45,697 nt of DNA from Pseudomonadota bacterium (GCA_018240685.1 JAFEFG010000031.1:1-45697), one strand, 5' to 3'. Positions 16,225 to 26,024 are shown, numbered from the stretch's first letter. Program-made: numbers and translations. The notes: generated by a model not told the origin, from the sequence alone.

Positions 16225-17237
16225 TGAAAGCTGCTGTCGTTCGCGAACATGGCGGGCCCGATCGGCTCAATTTCGAGTCGAACTTTCCCGATCCGACGCC
16301 CGGCGAGGGCGATGTGATCGTGGCCGTGAAGGCCTCCTCGCTCAACTATCACGATGTCTTCACCCGCCGCGGCATGCCCGGCATCAAGGTGCCGATGCCC
16401 GCGATCATGGGCCTCGACGTCGCCGGCGAGATCGCCGAAGTGGGTCCCGGCGTCACCGGCTGGAAGAAGGGCGACCGCGTGCTGGTCGATCCCATCAACC
16501 GTGTCGAAGGCGGGCTTATGGGTGAGACGGTGCACGGCGGGCTGGCCGAGCTCTGCAAGGCGCGCGCGCACCAGCTCATCAAGATCCCCGATGGCGTGTC
16601 GTTCGCCGATGCCGCCGCACTGCCCGTCGCCTACGGCACGGCACTGCGCATGATGGTGACCAACGGCCACGTCGCCAAGGGCGAGAAGGTGCTGATCCTC
16701 GGCGCCTCGGGCGGCGTCGGCGTGTGCTGCCTGCAGCTGGCCAAGCTCGCCGGCGCCGAGGTGATCGCCTGCGCCGGTACCGACGCCAAGGCCAAGCGCC
16801 TGGCCGAGCTGGGCGCCGACAAGACGATCAACTATGTCACCAGCGACTTCCAGGACGAAGTCTACAAGCTCTACGGCAAGCCGACGCGGCGCGGCGGCGG
16901 CACCGATCGCGGCGTCGACGTGGTGGTGAACTACACCGGCGGCGATACCTGGGTGAAGTCGCTCAAGGTGCTGAAGGTCGGCGGGCGGCTGCTCACCTGC
17001 GGCGCCACCGCGGGCTACGATCCGAAGGAGGACATCCGCTTCATCTGGACCTTCGAGCTCAAGGTCCTGGGCTCCAACGGCTGGATCCGCTCCGACATCG
17101 AGACGCTTCTGAAGCTCGTGCAGGAAGGCAAGCTGAAGGTGCTGATCGACAAGGTCTTCAAGCTCGAGGAGGCGCGTGAAGCCCTGCGCGTGATCGAGGA
17201 CCGCGAGGTGTTCGGCAAGGTCGTGGTGGCGCCATGA
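16224..17237 (+). CDS. Quinone-oxidoreductase-like medium-chain dehydrogenase
   Basis: A 337-residue NAD(P)H-dependent member of the medium-chain dehydrogenase superfamily. MGLDVAGEIAEVGPGV and the Rossmann motif GASGGVG (near 159-165) are clear. The structural-zinc cysteine cluster of true alcohol dehydrogenases is absent, which points to the quinone oxidoreductase/enoyl reductase side of the family. ATG 16224 shares a base with the synthetase stop, and the stop overlaps the thioesterase start as ATGA (17234-17237). Coupled between a CoA ligase and a thioesterase, it may reduce an enoyl-CoA or a conjugated ketone; this is inference. Confidence 0.88.
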   Translation: MKAAVVREHGGPDRLNFESNFPDPTPGEGDVIVAVKASSLNYHDVFTRRGMPGIKVPMPAIMGLDVAGEIAEVGPGVTGWKKGDRVLVDPINRVEGGLMGETVHGGLAELCKARAHQLIKIPDGVSFADAAALPVAYGTALRMMVTNGHVAKGEKVLILGASGGVGVCCLQLAKLAGAEVIACAGTDAKAKRLAELGADKTINYVTSDFQDEVYKLYGKPTRRGGGTDRGVDVVVNYTGGDTWVKSLKVLKVGGRLLTCGATAGYDPKEDIRFIWTFELKVLGSNGWIRSDIETLLKLVQEGKLKVLIDKVFKLEEAREALRVIEDREVFGKVVVAP

Positions 17238-17662
17238 GCGAGGCACCCAAGCCGCTCACGGGCGCGGAGATGCAGGCGATGCTCGACCACTCGCCCTTCA
17301 TCTCCTTCCTCGGCCTCGAGGTCACCGAGGCCGATCCCGCGAAGGAGCAGGTCACGATGGTCTGCGCCATGAAGCCCGAGTTCGAGCGCGGCAAGGGCAG
17401 CGGCCAGTGGCACGGCGGTCCGATCGCGGCGATCATCGACACGGTCGGCGACTACGCGCTGGTGATGGCGCTGCGCCGCGGCCTCCCGACGGTGAACTTC
17501 CGCGTCGATTACCTGCGCCCGGCGATCAAGACCAAGCTGATCACGACGGCCAGGGTCCGCCGCGCCGGCAAGAGCGTCGGCGTCGTCGATGTCGATGTCT
17601 TCAACGAGCAGAACGTCCTGCTCGCGGTCGGACGCGCGACCTATTCGACGCTGCCGGCCTAG
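17234..17662 (+). CDS. PaaI-type hotdog-fold thioesterase
   Basis: A 142-residue single hotdog domain. WHGGPIAAIIDTVGDYAL near 57-74 carries the HGG motif and the acidic residue expected on the central helix, and VNFRVDYLRPA near 86-96 is the typical strand. Such enzymes hydrolyse acyl- or aryl-CoA thioesters in the cytosol. It is coupled to the preceding reductase by ATGA and likely releases product or rescues CoA in the pathway. A 70-nt gap with a 9-bp tandem duplication (ATGGGGAAC at 17703-17720) follows before the binding-protein gene. Confidence 0.88.
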   Translation: MSEAPKPLTGAEMQAMLDHSPFISFLGLEVTEADPAKEQVTMVCAMKPEFERGKGSGQWHGGPIAAIIDTVGDYALVMALRRGLPTVNFRVDYLRPAIKTKLITTARVRRAGKSVGVVDVDVFNEQNVLLAVGRATYSTLPA

Positions 17663-17702
17663 CGCTACACAAGGTACGCAGTTTGCTTCCGTCGTCTTGG
17701 GA

Positions 17703-17720
17703 ATGGGGAACATGGGGAAC
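17703..17720 (+). repeat. Tandem 9-bp duplication ATGGGGAAC
   Basis: Two adjacent copies (17703-17711 and 17712-17720) just before AAGGAGG at 17721-17727. Each copy adds an in-frame ATG to the following gene (MGNMGN), but the strong ribosome binding site favours ATG 17733. Confidence 0.7.
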
Positions 17721-17732
17721 AAGGAGGGTGTG

Positions 17733-19337
17733 ATGAACCAGATTTCGCGTCGCGTTTTCGGGACGGGCGTGCTCGCCACCGGTCTCGTCGGCAGCCTCGT
17801 GCACAGCTCGCGCGCACAGGGCGAGCCGAAGCGCGGTGGCACACTGGTCGCCACCTGGGGCGGCGGCGAGCCGCAGGCCTGCTACGTGCCGGCCGGCGGC
17901 GGCTCCAGCCCCACCTTCTCCTCCTCGAAGCTCTTCGAGCGCCTCGGCAACCGCAAGATGACAGGCGAGTTCGTGGGCGAGCTGGCCGAGGAATGGAAGC
18001 CCGCGCCGGACTTCAAGTCCTACACGGTGAAGATCCGCAAGGGCGTGAAGTTCCACGACGGCAAGCCGATGACCGTCGACGACGTCATCTACTCCGTCAG
18101 CGAGATCTGGAAGAAGTACGCCGCAGCACCGGCTCTCAGCGACTTCGCCGGCATCGAAACCTCCGGCGACGACGCCGTGGTGTTCAAGTTCAACAAGCCG
18201 ACGCCGGAGTTCTTCTTCGCCTCGCTGCTCTGCGGCAACGTGAACTACATCGTGCCCAAGCATGTCTATGCGGGCACCGATCCCGTCACCAATCCCGCCA
18301 ACAATGCGCCGATCGGCACGGGCCCGTGGAAGTTCAAGGAGTGGGTCCGCGGCAGCCACTTCGAATATGTGAAGAACGAATCGTACTGGCGGCCGGGCTT
18401 CCCCTACATGGATCGCCTGATCATCCGCTATGTCCGCGATCCGGCCGGCCGTGCCGCCGCCATCGAGGCCGGCGAGATCCATATCGGCGTGTTCAACCCC
18501 ATCGCGCCGCCGGACATCAAGCGACTGACTGCGACCGGAAAGTTCGTCGCGACGTCGAAGGGCTACGAAGAGAGCGTCTGGGCGACGACGCTCGAATGCA
18601 ACATGCGCAACCCCGTCTTCGCGAAGACCGAGGTGCGGCAGGCGATGTTCCACGCCATCGACCGCAACCTGATCGCCAAAACCGTCTATTACGGCTACGC
18701 GCGGCCGGGCACGGGCCCGATCTTCTCGCCGAACAAGGAATTCTTCACGCCCGACACCTACAAGACCGGGTTCGACCCCAAGAAGGCGGCGGCACTGCTC
18801 GACGCGGCGGGCTTCCCAAAGAAGGGCAGCGCCAAGCGCTTCACGCTCAACCTCCTGGCGGCCGGCTGGTTCGCCGAGAACGGCAAGATCGGGTCCTACG
18901 TGAAGCAGGCGCTGGAGGACGTGGGCGTCGGCATCAACCTCACGGTGCCGGACCGCCCCAGCTCGATCAAGCGCATCTACACCGACTACGACTTCGACCT
19001 GGCCATCTCCAACCAGTCGAACCCGTCCGAACCGGTGCCGACGACCACGCAGTACTACACCAGCGACGGCATCAAGAAGGGGATCCCGTTCCGCAACGCG
19101 TCGGGCTTCCACACCGACGAGGTCGATGCGCTGGTGGAGAAGATCAAGATCGAGACCGACCCGGCCAAGCGCAAGGCAATGGTGGTGGAATTCCAGAAGA
19201 TCATCAGCAAGGAAGCGCCGCTGCTGCCGCTGCTGGAGCTGGAATCGACCACCGTCGCCAGCACCAAGGTGCAGAACCACTCGAACGATCCCAACTACCT
19301 GGCTGCGAGCTGGCACGACATATGGATGGCGAGCTGA
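17733..19337 (+). CDS. Extracellular substrate-binding protein, SBP family 5 (second importer)
   Basis: A 534-residue periplasmic binding protein. ISRRVFGTGVLATG at residues 4-17 is a good Tat signal (SRRVF) and cleavage is likely after SRA near residue 28. Family 5 motifs include YTVKIRKGVKFHDGKPMTVDDV and PIGTGPWKFKEWVRGSHFEYV. ATG 17733 follows a perfect AAGGAGG by 5 nt; two upstream in-frame ATGs arise from a 9-bp tandem duplication. It shares many stretches with the minus-strand binding protein at 12030-13631, for instance DPAKRKAM.VEFQKII, so the two are paralogues with diverged ligand regions. Confidence 0.93.
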   Translation: MNQISRRVFGTGVLATGLVGSLVHSSRAQGEPKRGGTLVATWGGGEPQACYVPAGGGSSPTFSSSKLFERLGNRKMTGEFVGELAEEWKPAPDFKSYTVKIRKGVKFHDGKPMTVDDVIYSVSEIWKKYAAAPALSDFAGIETSGDDAVVFKFNKPTPEFFFASLLCGNVNYIVPKHVYAGTDPVTNPANNAPIGTGPWKFKEWVRGSHFEYVKNESYWRPGFPYMDRLIIRYVRDPAGRAAAIEAGEIHIGVFNPIAPPDIKRLTATGKFVATSKGYEESVWATTLECNMRNPVFAKTEVRQAMFHAIDRNLIAKTVYYGYARPGTGPIFSPNKEFFTPDTYKTGFDPKKAAALLDAAGFPKKGSAKRFTLNLLAAGWFAENGKIGSYVKQALEDVGVGINLTVPDRPSSIKRIYTDYDFDLAISNQSNPSEPVPTTTQYYTSDGIKKGIPFRNASGFHTDEVDALVEKIKIETDPAKRKAMVVEFQKIISKEAPLLPLLELESTTVASTKVQNHSNDPNYLAASWHDIWMAS

Positions 19338-19363
19338 GAACCCGGCCGCACGCCGTCGCCAAT

Positions 19364-19389
19364 CCTCTTCCCCTCGCGAGGGGAAGAGG
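19364..19389. repeat. Perfect 26-bp palindrome (REP-like, copy C)
   Basis: CCTCTTCCCCTCG (19364-19376) followed directly by its exact reverse complement (19377-19389). It lies 27 nt after the binding-protein stop, in the 133-nt gap before the permease. Same family as 8998-9034 by sequence. Confidence 0.75.
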
Positions 19390-19417
19390 GCGAAGGCGCG
19401 AGCAAGGCCGGCCGGTA

Positions 19418-19458
19418 TCCCCTCACCTCCTCGCCTCTTCCCTTCCCGGGCGGGAGGA
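19418..19458. repeat. REP-like element, copy D
   Basis: ATCCCCTCACC leader, then CGCCTCTTCCCTTCCCGGG and CGGGAGGA. The leader matches the TCCCCTCACC of copy A. The right end supplies GGGAGGA, the nearest purine-rich stretch to the downstream permease ATG at 19471. Confidence 0.55.
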
Positions 19459-19470
19459 ACAAGGCTGACA

Positions 19471-20463
19471 ATGGCTTCGACAAGCGGATCGTCCCGCCGC
19501 AATGCGGCGCTGCGCCTCCTGAAGCGGCGGCTGCTCCAGGCCATCCCGCTGATGCTGGGCGTGGTCGTAATCAACTTCGTGCTGATCCACCTCGCACCCG
19601 GAAGCTTCCTTGAGCTGATGACGGCGGAGAACCAGGTGAGCGATCCGGCCACCGTGGAACTCCTGCGCAAGACCTACGGGCTCGACGACCCGGTCTGGCT
19701 GCAGCTCGTCAAGTACATCTGGGCGTTGATGCACCTCGATTTCGGCTTCTCGTACCGGCAGAACATGCCGGTGCTGGACGCGATCTGGGTTGGCCTGCCG
19801 GCGACCCTGCTGCTCATGATCTCCAGCATCACGCTCGCCTTCGTGATCGGTGTCGCGGCCGGCGTGGTCGCCTCGGCCAAGGTCCGCACGGTCTGGGACA
19901 CGGCAGTCTCGGTGGCAGCCATGTTCTTCTTCGCCGCCCCCTCCTTCTGGCTCGGCATCATGATGATCGTGCTGTTCGCCGTGAAGCTCGGCTGGCTACC
20001 CGTGAGCGGCATGGAGACGATCGGCGGCGGCGGCGGCGTCCTCGACATCCTCCATCACCTGATCCTGCCGACGCTCGCGCTCGGCCTGTTCTACGCCGCG
20101 ACCTATGCCCGCGTGATGCGCTCGTCGATGCTCGAGGTGGCGCAGCTCGACTTCGTGCGCACGGCCCGGGCGAAGGGCCTCTCCCGCCGGCGCGTCACCC
20201 TCTCCCACGTGCTGCGCAACGCGCTGCTGCCGGTCGTCACTATCCTGGGCGTGCAGATGGGCACCATCCTGGCCGGCAGCGTCGTCATCGAAAGCGTGTT
20301 CAGCTGGCCCGGCGTCGGCTCGCTGTTGTTCGACAGCGTGAGTTCCCGAAACTATCCGGTCGTGCTCGGCATCATGGTGCTGGGCTCGCTGGTGGTGATC
20401 GCCGCCAACATCGCGGTCGACCTCATCTATATGTGGCTCGACCCCCGCATCGAGATCCGCTGA
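19471..20463 (+). CDS. ABC peptide-type importer permease (DppB-like, second importer)
   Basis: A 330-residue permease. The first helix is at about 23-41, followed by a periplasmic loop with YGLDDPVWLQLV and LDFGFSYRQ, and a BPD transporter domain with five further helices. The EAA-like loop RTARAKGLSRRRVTLSHVLRN lies near 230-250, then VIESVFSWPGVG and the LDPRIE end. ATG 19471 begins MASTSGSS; upstream in-frame sequence is antisense-like and repeat-derived. The purine-rich GGGAGGA is 12 nt away and comes from the REP-like element, with AAGG closer. Stop and the next start overlap as TGATG. Confidence 0.93.
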   Translation: MASTSGSSRRNAALRLLKRRLLQAIPLMLGVVVINFVLIHLAPGSFLELMTAENQVSDPATVELLRKTYGLDDPVWLQLVKYIWALMHLDFGFSYRQNMPVLDAIWVGLPATLLLMISSITLAFVIGVAAGVVASAKVRTVWDTAVSVAAMFFFAAPSFWLGIMMIVLFAVKLGWLPVSGMETIGGGGGVLDILHHLILPTLALGLFYAATYARVMRSSMLEVAQLDFVRTARAKGLSRRRVTLSHVLRNALLPVVTILGVQMGTILAGSVVIESVFSWPGVGSLLFDSVSSRNYPVVLGIMVLGSLVVIAANIAVDLIYMWLDPRIEIR

Positions 20464-21302
20464 TGGAACGCTTCGCCTTCCTCGGCCGCTTCGCGCGCAA
20501 TCGCGGTGCGCTTGCCGGCACCGTCATCATCCTGCTGGTGGCGTTCGCCGCGCTCTCGGCGCCGGTCTTCTTCCCGACCGATCCGCTGCGCATGGTGGCG
20601 CAGCCGGAGCTGTGGCCGGGCGAGGATCCGGCCTTTCCGCTCGGCACCGATTCGCTCGGCCGCGACATGCTGGCGATGCTGGTGCACGGCGCCCGCGCGA
20701 CCCTGCTGATCGGCCTGTTCGCGTCGGCCGTAGCGACCCTGATCGGCGTCAGCGTCGGCGCGGCCGCAGGCTATTTCGGCGGCTGGATCGACGAGACGGC
20801 GATGCGCGCGGTCGAGCTGTTCCAGACCATTCCGAACCTGATCTTCGTGCTCACGATCGTGGTGATCCTGGGCTCGACGCTGCACAACATCGTCATCGCC
20901 ATCGGCATCGTGAGCTGGACGCCGATCGCGCGCATGACGCGGGCGGAGTTCCTGGCGCTGCGCGACCGCGAGTTCGTCCAGGCCTGCCGCTCCATGGGCA
21001 TGGGCGATTTCGGCATCATCGTCCGCGAGATCCTGCCCAACGCGCTGCCGCCGGTGATCGTCCTGTCCTCGCTCGTGGTGGCCGGCGCGATCCTGTTCGA
21101 ATCGGCGGTGTCGTTCCTGGGCCTCGGCGACCCCAACATCGCGAGCTGGGGACGCCTCGTCGGCGACGGCCGGGAGCTCATCCGTAGCTCCTGGTATATC
21201 TGCGCCATCCCCGGCGTCGCAATCATGGTCACGGTGCTCTGCCTCAACCTGATCGGCGACGGGTTGAACGATGCCCTCAATCCCAAGCTGCGGGACCGCT
21301 GA
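20463..21302 (+). CDS. ABC peptide-type importer permease (DppC-like, second importer)
   Basis: A 279-residue permease with a leading helix, FPLGTDSLGRDMLAMLVHGAR near 57-77 as the DppC hallmark, and a five-helix transport domain. The coupling loop is FVQACRSMGMGDFGIIVREILPNALPP, and SFLGLGDPN near the end is typical. It is shorter at the N-terminus than its minus-strand counterpart, lacking the arginine-rich extension. The ATG shares one base with the preceding stop (20461-20465), and the next gene begins 1 nt after its stop. Confidence 0.93.
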   Translation: MERFAFLGRFARNRGALAGTVIILLVAFAALSAPVFFPTDPLRMVAQPELWPGEDPAFPLGTDSLGRDMLAMLVHGARATLLIGLFASAVATLIGVSVGAAAGYFGGWIDETAMRAVELFQTIPNLIFVLTIVVILGSTLHNIVIAIGIVSWTPIARMTRAEFLALRDREFVQACRSMGMGDFGIIVREILPNALPPVIVLSSLVVAGAILFESAVSFLGLGDPNIASWGRLVGDGRELIRSSWYICAIPGVAIMVTVLCLNLIGDGLNDALNPKLRDR

Positions 21303-21303
21303 C

Positions 21304-22283
21304 ATGGCAGCCGTTCCCCTCGAGGTCAGCGACCTGCGGACCACCCTGTTCACCCGCCGTGGCGAGATGAAGGCCGTCGACGGGCTCAGCCTCTCGGTCG
21401 GCGCCGGCGAGACCGTCGCGCTGGTAGGCGAGTCGGGCTGCGGCAAGTCGCTGTCGGCGCTTTCGATCATGCGGCTGCTGCCCGATCCGCCGGCGCGTAT
21501 CGTGGGCGGCGCGGTGAAGCTGAACGGGCGGGACATCGTGCCGCTTTCCGAGGAGTCGATGCTCGACATCCGGGGCAAGGAGATCGGCATGATCTTCCAG
21601 GACCCGATGAGCGCGCTCAATCCCGTGGCGACGATCGAGAAGCAGATCGCCGAGGTGGTGATGGCCCATACCGGCCTCGGCCGCTTCCAGGCACGCGCGC
21701 GGGCCCATGAGCTGCTGGAGCAGGTTGGCATCCCGGACGCCGCGCGCCGGCTCGACGCCTATCCGCACCAGCTTTCCGGCGGAATGTGCCAGCGCGTGGT
21801 GATCGCCATGGCGATCGCCTGCAGCCCCTCGGTCCTGATCGCCGACGAGCCGACCACCGCGCTCGACGTGACCGTGCAGGCCCAGGTCCTGACGCTGCTC
21901 AAGCGCCTGCAGGCGGAAGCGGGCATGGCCATGATCTTCATCACCCACGATCTCGGCGTCGTCGCCGAGACCGCCGACCGCGTGGTGGTGATGTACGCCG
22001 GACGCAAGGTCGAGGAAGCTGCGGTCGACGACCTCTTCGAGGCGCCCCTGCACCCCTACACGGCCGGCCTGATCGGCGCGACGCCCGTGCCCGGCGCAGT
22101 GCGCGCCGAGCGCCTGGCCGACATCCCGGGGATGGTGCCGCCGCTGAACGCACTCCCGCCGGGATGCGCCTTCGCGCCGCGCTGCCCGCGCGCCATGGAC
22201 CGCTGCCGGACCGAGAGGCCGGCGCTCACCGAGCCGCGCCCCGGGCGCCGCGTCGCCTGCTTCGCGGCCGAGAAAGGCCCGAC

Positions 22284-22287
<4 letters not shown>
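21304..22287 (+). CDS. ABC peptide-type importer ATPase (DppD-like, second importer)
   Basis: A 327-residue ATPase. Walker A GESGCGKS lies near 43-50, [10 protein letters not shown] is the Q-loop, [14 protein letters not shown] the signature and [12 protein letters not shown] the Walker B. The signature has Cys where most relatives have Arg in GGMRQR, a modest oddity. The C-terminal [15 protein letters not shown] is the usual cysteine-rich extension. ATG 21304 is one base past the DppC-like stop, and the stop overlaps the next ATG as ATGA (22284-22287). Confidence 0.93.
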
Positions 22288-23228
<941 letters not shown>

Positions 23229-23278
23229 AGCGAACTCTCCGCTAGGGTGGCGCCGCTTTGGAATTCAGGGAGCGGCAC

Positions 23279-24556
23279 TTGTTCAGGCGGTGGTTTTTCG
23301 CCTTTGTCGGAGTCGGAGGCGTCGCCGTCCTGGCCTATCTGGCCGTGGCCTGGCGCCCCGCCCTCGCGCCCATCGAGCCGCCCTCACCCTCTTCCTTCCC
23401 GTCCGGACTCGTCGAGAAAGGCCAAGCTCTGGCGAGCGCCGGCCGCTGCATCGACTGCCACACCGTCCGGGGTGGCCCCACCGGTGCCGGAGGTGTTGCC
23501 TTCGAGCGTATGCTGGGCATCGTCTTCTCGACCAACATCACGCCTGACGCGGACACCGGCATCGGACGCTGGTCGCGCGCCGCCTTCGCGCGCGCCCTGC
23601 GCGAGGGCATCTCCCGCGACGGCAGCCACCTCTTCCCCGTCTTTCCCTTCGTGCATTTCACCATGCTCAGCGACGGGGATATCGACGCCCTCTATGCCTA
23701 TCTGATGACGCTGCCGCCGGTGAAGGCCGTCGCTCCCTCCGACAGCATTCCGTTTCCGCTCGACATACGCGCCCTGCAGGAGACGTGGACGGCGGTCTAC
23801 CTGGAGCCCGGGCCCTACCGCCCGGACCCGTCCCACGACGCGCGCTGGAACCGGGGCGCCTATCTCGTCGAAGGGGTTGCCCATTGCGCCGATTGCCATA
23901 CGCCGCGCAACCTGTTCGGCGCCGAAGAGCGCGGCCACCCCCTCGGCGGCGCCCCGGTGGGAACCCTGATCGCGACGCCGCTCGATATCACGCCGTCGCC
24001 GGCACCATGGACGCAGGCGGAAATGGTCCGCTACCTGCGCAGCGGCGAGAGCGAGACGCACGGCACCGCGCTCGCGGCCATGCAGCGGGTCGTTCTCAGC
24101 CTTCGGCCCTTGCCCGATTCCGACATCGAGGCCATGGCGGTCTATCTTGGCAGCCAGATGGCGGCGCGTCCGAACCACGAACGGGCGATGGCAAAAGCCC
24201 TGGCCTCGCCCGAGCCGCGCAACGACGACGAACGCCTGGGGGCGCAGCTCTATCTCAACGCCTGCGGACGCTGCCATGAGAAGCCGGGCGCCACGCCGGA
24301 GTCGGCACGCGCGCCGATCGGCCTTAGCTCGGCCCTCTGGATGGACGATCCCAACAACTTCCTCCACATCGTGCTGGATGGCATCCAGCGTCAGGATGGA
24401 CTTCCCGGCCCCACCATGCCGGCTTTCCGCGATGCGCTGAACGACCGCGAGATCGGCGGTATCGCGCAGTTCCTGCGCAGGACGCGCACGACGCTCTCGG
24501 CATGGGGCGAGATGCCGGTGATGGTGAAGAAGATGCGCGGCGCATCCGCGCCCTAG
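23279..24556 (+). CDS. Membrane-anchored tri-heme cytochrome c
   Basis: A 425-residue c-type cytochrome with three CxxCH heme sites: CIDCH 57-61, CADCH 203-207 and CGRCH 329-333. A single uncleaved-looking helix at about 5-24 should anchor it in the membrane with the hemes in the periplasm. Spacing and length match the cytochrome subunit of membrane alcohol/gluconate/aldehyde dehydrogenase complexes; Met129 and Met268 are candidate axial ligands. I chose TTG 23279 because AGGGAG precedes it by 6 nt; TTG 23258 in frame is the alternative. No flavin, PQQ or molybdopterin dehydrogenase partner lies in the window, so its electron donor is unknown. It overlaps the next gene tail-to-tail by CTAG. 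Confidence 0.87.
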   Translation: MFRRWFFAFVGVGGVAVLAYLAVAWRPALAPIEPPSPSSFPSGLVEKGQALASAGRCIDCHTVRGGPTGAGGVAFERMLGIVFSTNITPDADTGIGRWSRAAFARALREGISRDGSHLFPVFPFVHFTMLSDGDIDALYAYLMTLPPVKAVAPSDSIPFPLDIRALQETWTAVYLEPGPYRPDPSHDARWNRGAYLVEGVAHCADCHTPRNLFGAEERGHPLGGAPVGTLIATPLDITPSPAPWTQAEMVRYLRSGESETHGTALAAMQRVVLSLRPLPDSDIEAMAVYLGSQMAARPNHERAMAKALASPEPRNDDERLGAQLYLNACGRCHEKPGATPESARAPIGLSSALWMDDPNNFLHIVLDGIQRQDGLPGPTMPAFRDALNDREIGGIAQFLRRTRTTLSAWGEMPVMVKKMRGASAP

Positions 24557-25476
24557 ACGACGGATCCTGGTTCCGTGTTCGCGCCGCAGACCAGCGTCGC
24601 GACGCGCTCGCCGGGCTCGGGACGATAGGCGCCGGACAGGAGGGCCGCGAGGCCCGTCGCGCCGGACGGCTCGGCGATCACGCGCAGTTCTTCCCACAGG
24701 GCCCGCTGAGCCGACCGTACGGCCTCGTCGGCAACCAGGACCGAAGCGGCCACGAGCTTGCGGGCAATCTCGAAGTTGGGCGCGCCGATGCGGCTTGCAC
24801 CAAGGGCATCGGCCGCAATGCCCGAGATCTCGACCTCGACCGGCTGCCCGGCACGCAACGCTTCATGCAGCGTTGGAGTCCCGTGCGTCTCGACGGCGAC
24901 GATCTTGACCTTGTCGCCGACAGCCGCGGCGCAGCCGGCGACCAGGCCGCCGCCGCCAACCGCCACCAGCAACGTGTCGAAGGGCATCTGCTCGGCAAAT
25001 TCGAGCGCCACGCTGCCCGCGCCGGCGAAGACCTCGGGATCCTCGTAGGCATGGACGACCAGCGCGCCGGTTTCCGCCGCGCGCTTCTCCGATTCGGCGC
25101 GCGCCTCGGCGTAGACCGCGCCAACCTGGGTGACCACGGCGCCATAGCGCTTCAGCCTTGCGACCTTCGTCGGCGCGGCAATCGTCGGCACGAAGATCTC
25201 CGCGCGGTATCCGAGCGCGCGGGCGGCATAGGCGACGGCCGCACCGTGATTGCCGCCCGACGCCGCGATCACGCCGGCAGCAGGGGGCTTCGACAGCAGG
25301 AGCTTGTGAAAGGCACCGCGTCCCTTGAACGAGCCGCTCACCTGCAGCGATTCGAGCTTGAGTGCGAGCGGCGCGGAGAGGCCGAACGTTCCCGTCGCCA
25401 GTTCGAGCGCAGGCGTACGCCTGACATGCGGCCGGATCAGGCTCCAGGCCGCTTCGACGTCGTGCCGCGAGATCAT
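24553..25476 (-). CDS. PLP-dependent threonine/serine dehydratase-like enzyme
   Basis: A 307-residue fold-type II PLP enzyme. SGSFKGRGA carries the Schiff-base Lys51, SGGNHG at 73-78 binds the substrate carboxylate and VGGGGLVAG near 170 the cofactor phosphate. The length is that of catabolic threonine dehydratase, serine racemase or hydroxyaspartate dehydratase without a regulatory ACT domain. It is the last gene of a chain in which each start overlaps the previous stop; ATGA at 25473-25476 joins it to the HD protein. Its natural substrate may be a beta-hydroxy amino acid made by that chain, which is inference. Confidence 0.88.
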   Translation of the reverse strand: MISRHDVEAAWSLIRPHVRRTPALELATGTFGLSAPLALKLESLQVSGSFKGRGAFHKLLLSKPPAAGVIAASGGNHGAAVAYAARALGYRAEIFVPTIAAPTKVARLKRYGAVVTQVGAVYAEARAESEKRAAETGALVVHAYEDPEVFAGAGSVALEFAEQMPFDTLLVAVGGGGLVAGCAAAVGDKVKIVAVETHGTPTLHEALRAGQPVEVEISGIAADALGASRIGAPNFEIARKLVAASVLVADEAVRSAQRALWEELRVIAEPSGATGLAALLSGAYRPEPGERVATLVCGANTEPGSVV

Positions 25477-26024
25477 GGGAGACGGCAGCCGTCGACGTGA
25501 CGCAGGAAGTGATCGAAGTCCGGCGTCCGGGCATGCGGATCCTTCGCATCCTCGTCGTAGCGCCGCAGCCGTACAGCCTCCGCATGCTGAGGATGAGCAC
25601 GGAACGTCTCGACTTCTTCAGGCGACATCAGCCCGCCTTGCAGCGTCAGGCTGCGCACGGAGTCGGGTGCGAGCTTTCCGAAGTAATCCGATTCGACCGA
25701 ACAGAGATAGCGCTTGGCGGCAACATGCAGCCGCACGGGCTCGCTCACTTCCGGACTGAAGCGCTCGGCGAGCCAGTCGGCGCCACGCTGTTCGTGCACG
25801 TCGTCGACGCCGCGTGCCGCGGGATCCTCGCCCAGGCCGTGGATCATGTGGCCGACGTCGTGCAGCAGCGATGCCAGCACCGTCGCCGGTGAAGCCCCGT
25901 CTGCCTCGGCGAGCGCCGCTGCCTGCAGGGCATGCTGAAGCTGGTTGACGTCGCTCAGGCCATAGCGCCGCGTGGCACGGCCGGCGAAGATTTCCAGGAG
26001 TTCCTGGCGCAGAGTGTCGCTCAT
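25473..26024 (-). CDS. HD-domain protein of the PhnZ/MIOX-like diiron type
   Basis: A 183-residue HD protein. The residues His31, His55-Asp56, His77, His100 and Asp157 (in RLRRYDEDAK) follow the order and nearly the spacing I recall for the six iron ligands of the phosphonate oxygenase PhnZ. RYGLSDVNQLQHALQ aligns with the PhnZ N-terminal segment: Tyr21 fits its substrate-gating tyrosine, but Ser24 stands where PhnZ has glutamate. It may be a mixed-valent diiron oxygenase with a different substrate, or a phosphohydrolase. No other phosphonate gene is near. It overlaps both neighbours by 4 nt, the exported hydrolase upstream and the dehydratase downstream. Confidence 0.78.
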   Translation of the reverse strand: MSDTLRQELLEIFAGRATRRYGLSDVNQLQHALQAAALAEADGASPATVLASLLHDVGHMIHGLGEDPAARGVDDVHEQRGADWLAERFSPEVSEPVRLHVAAKRYLCSVESDYFGKLAPDSVRSLTLQGGLMSPEEVETFRAHPQHAEAVRLRRYDEDAKDPHARTPDFDHFLRHVDGCRLP

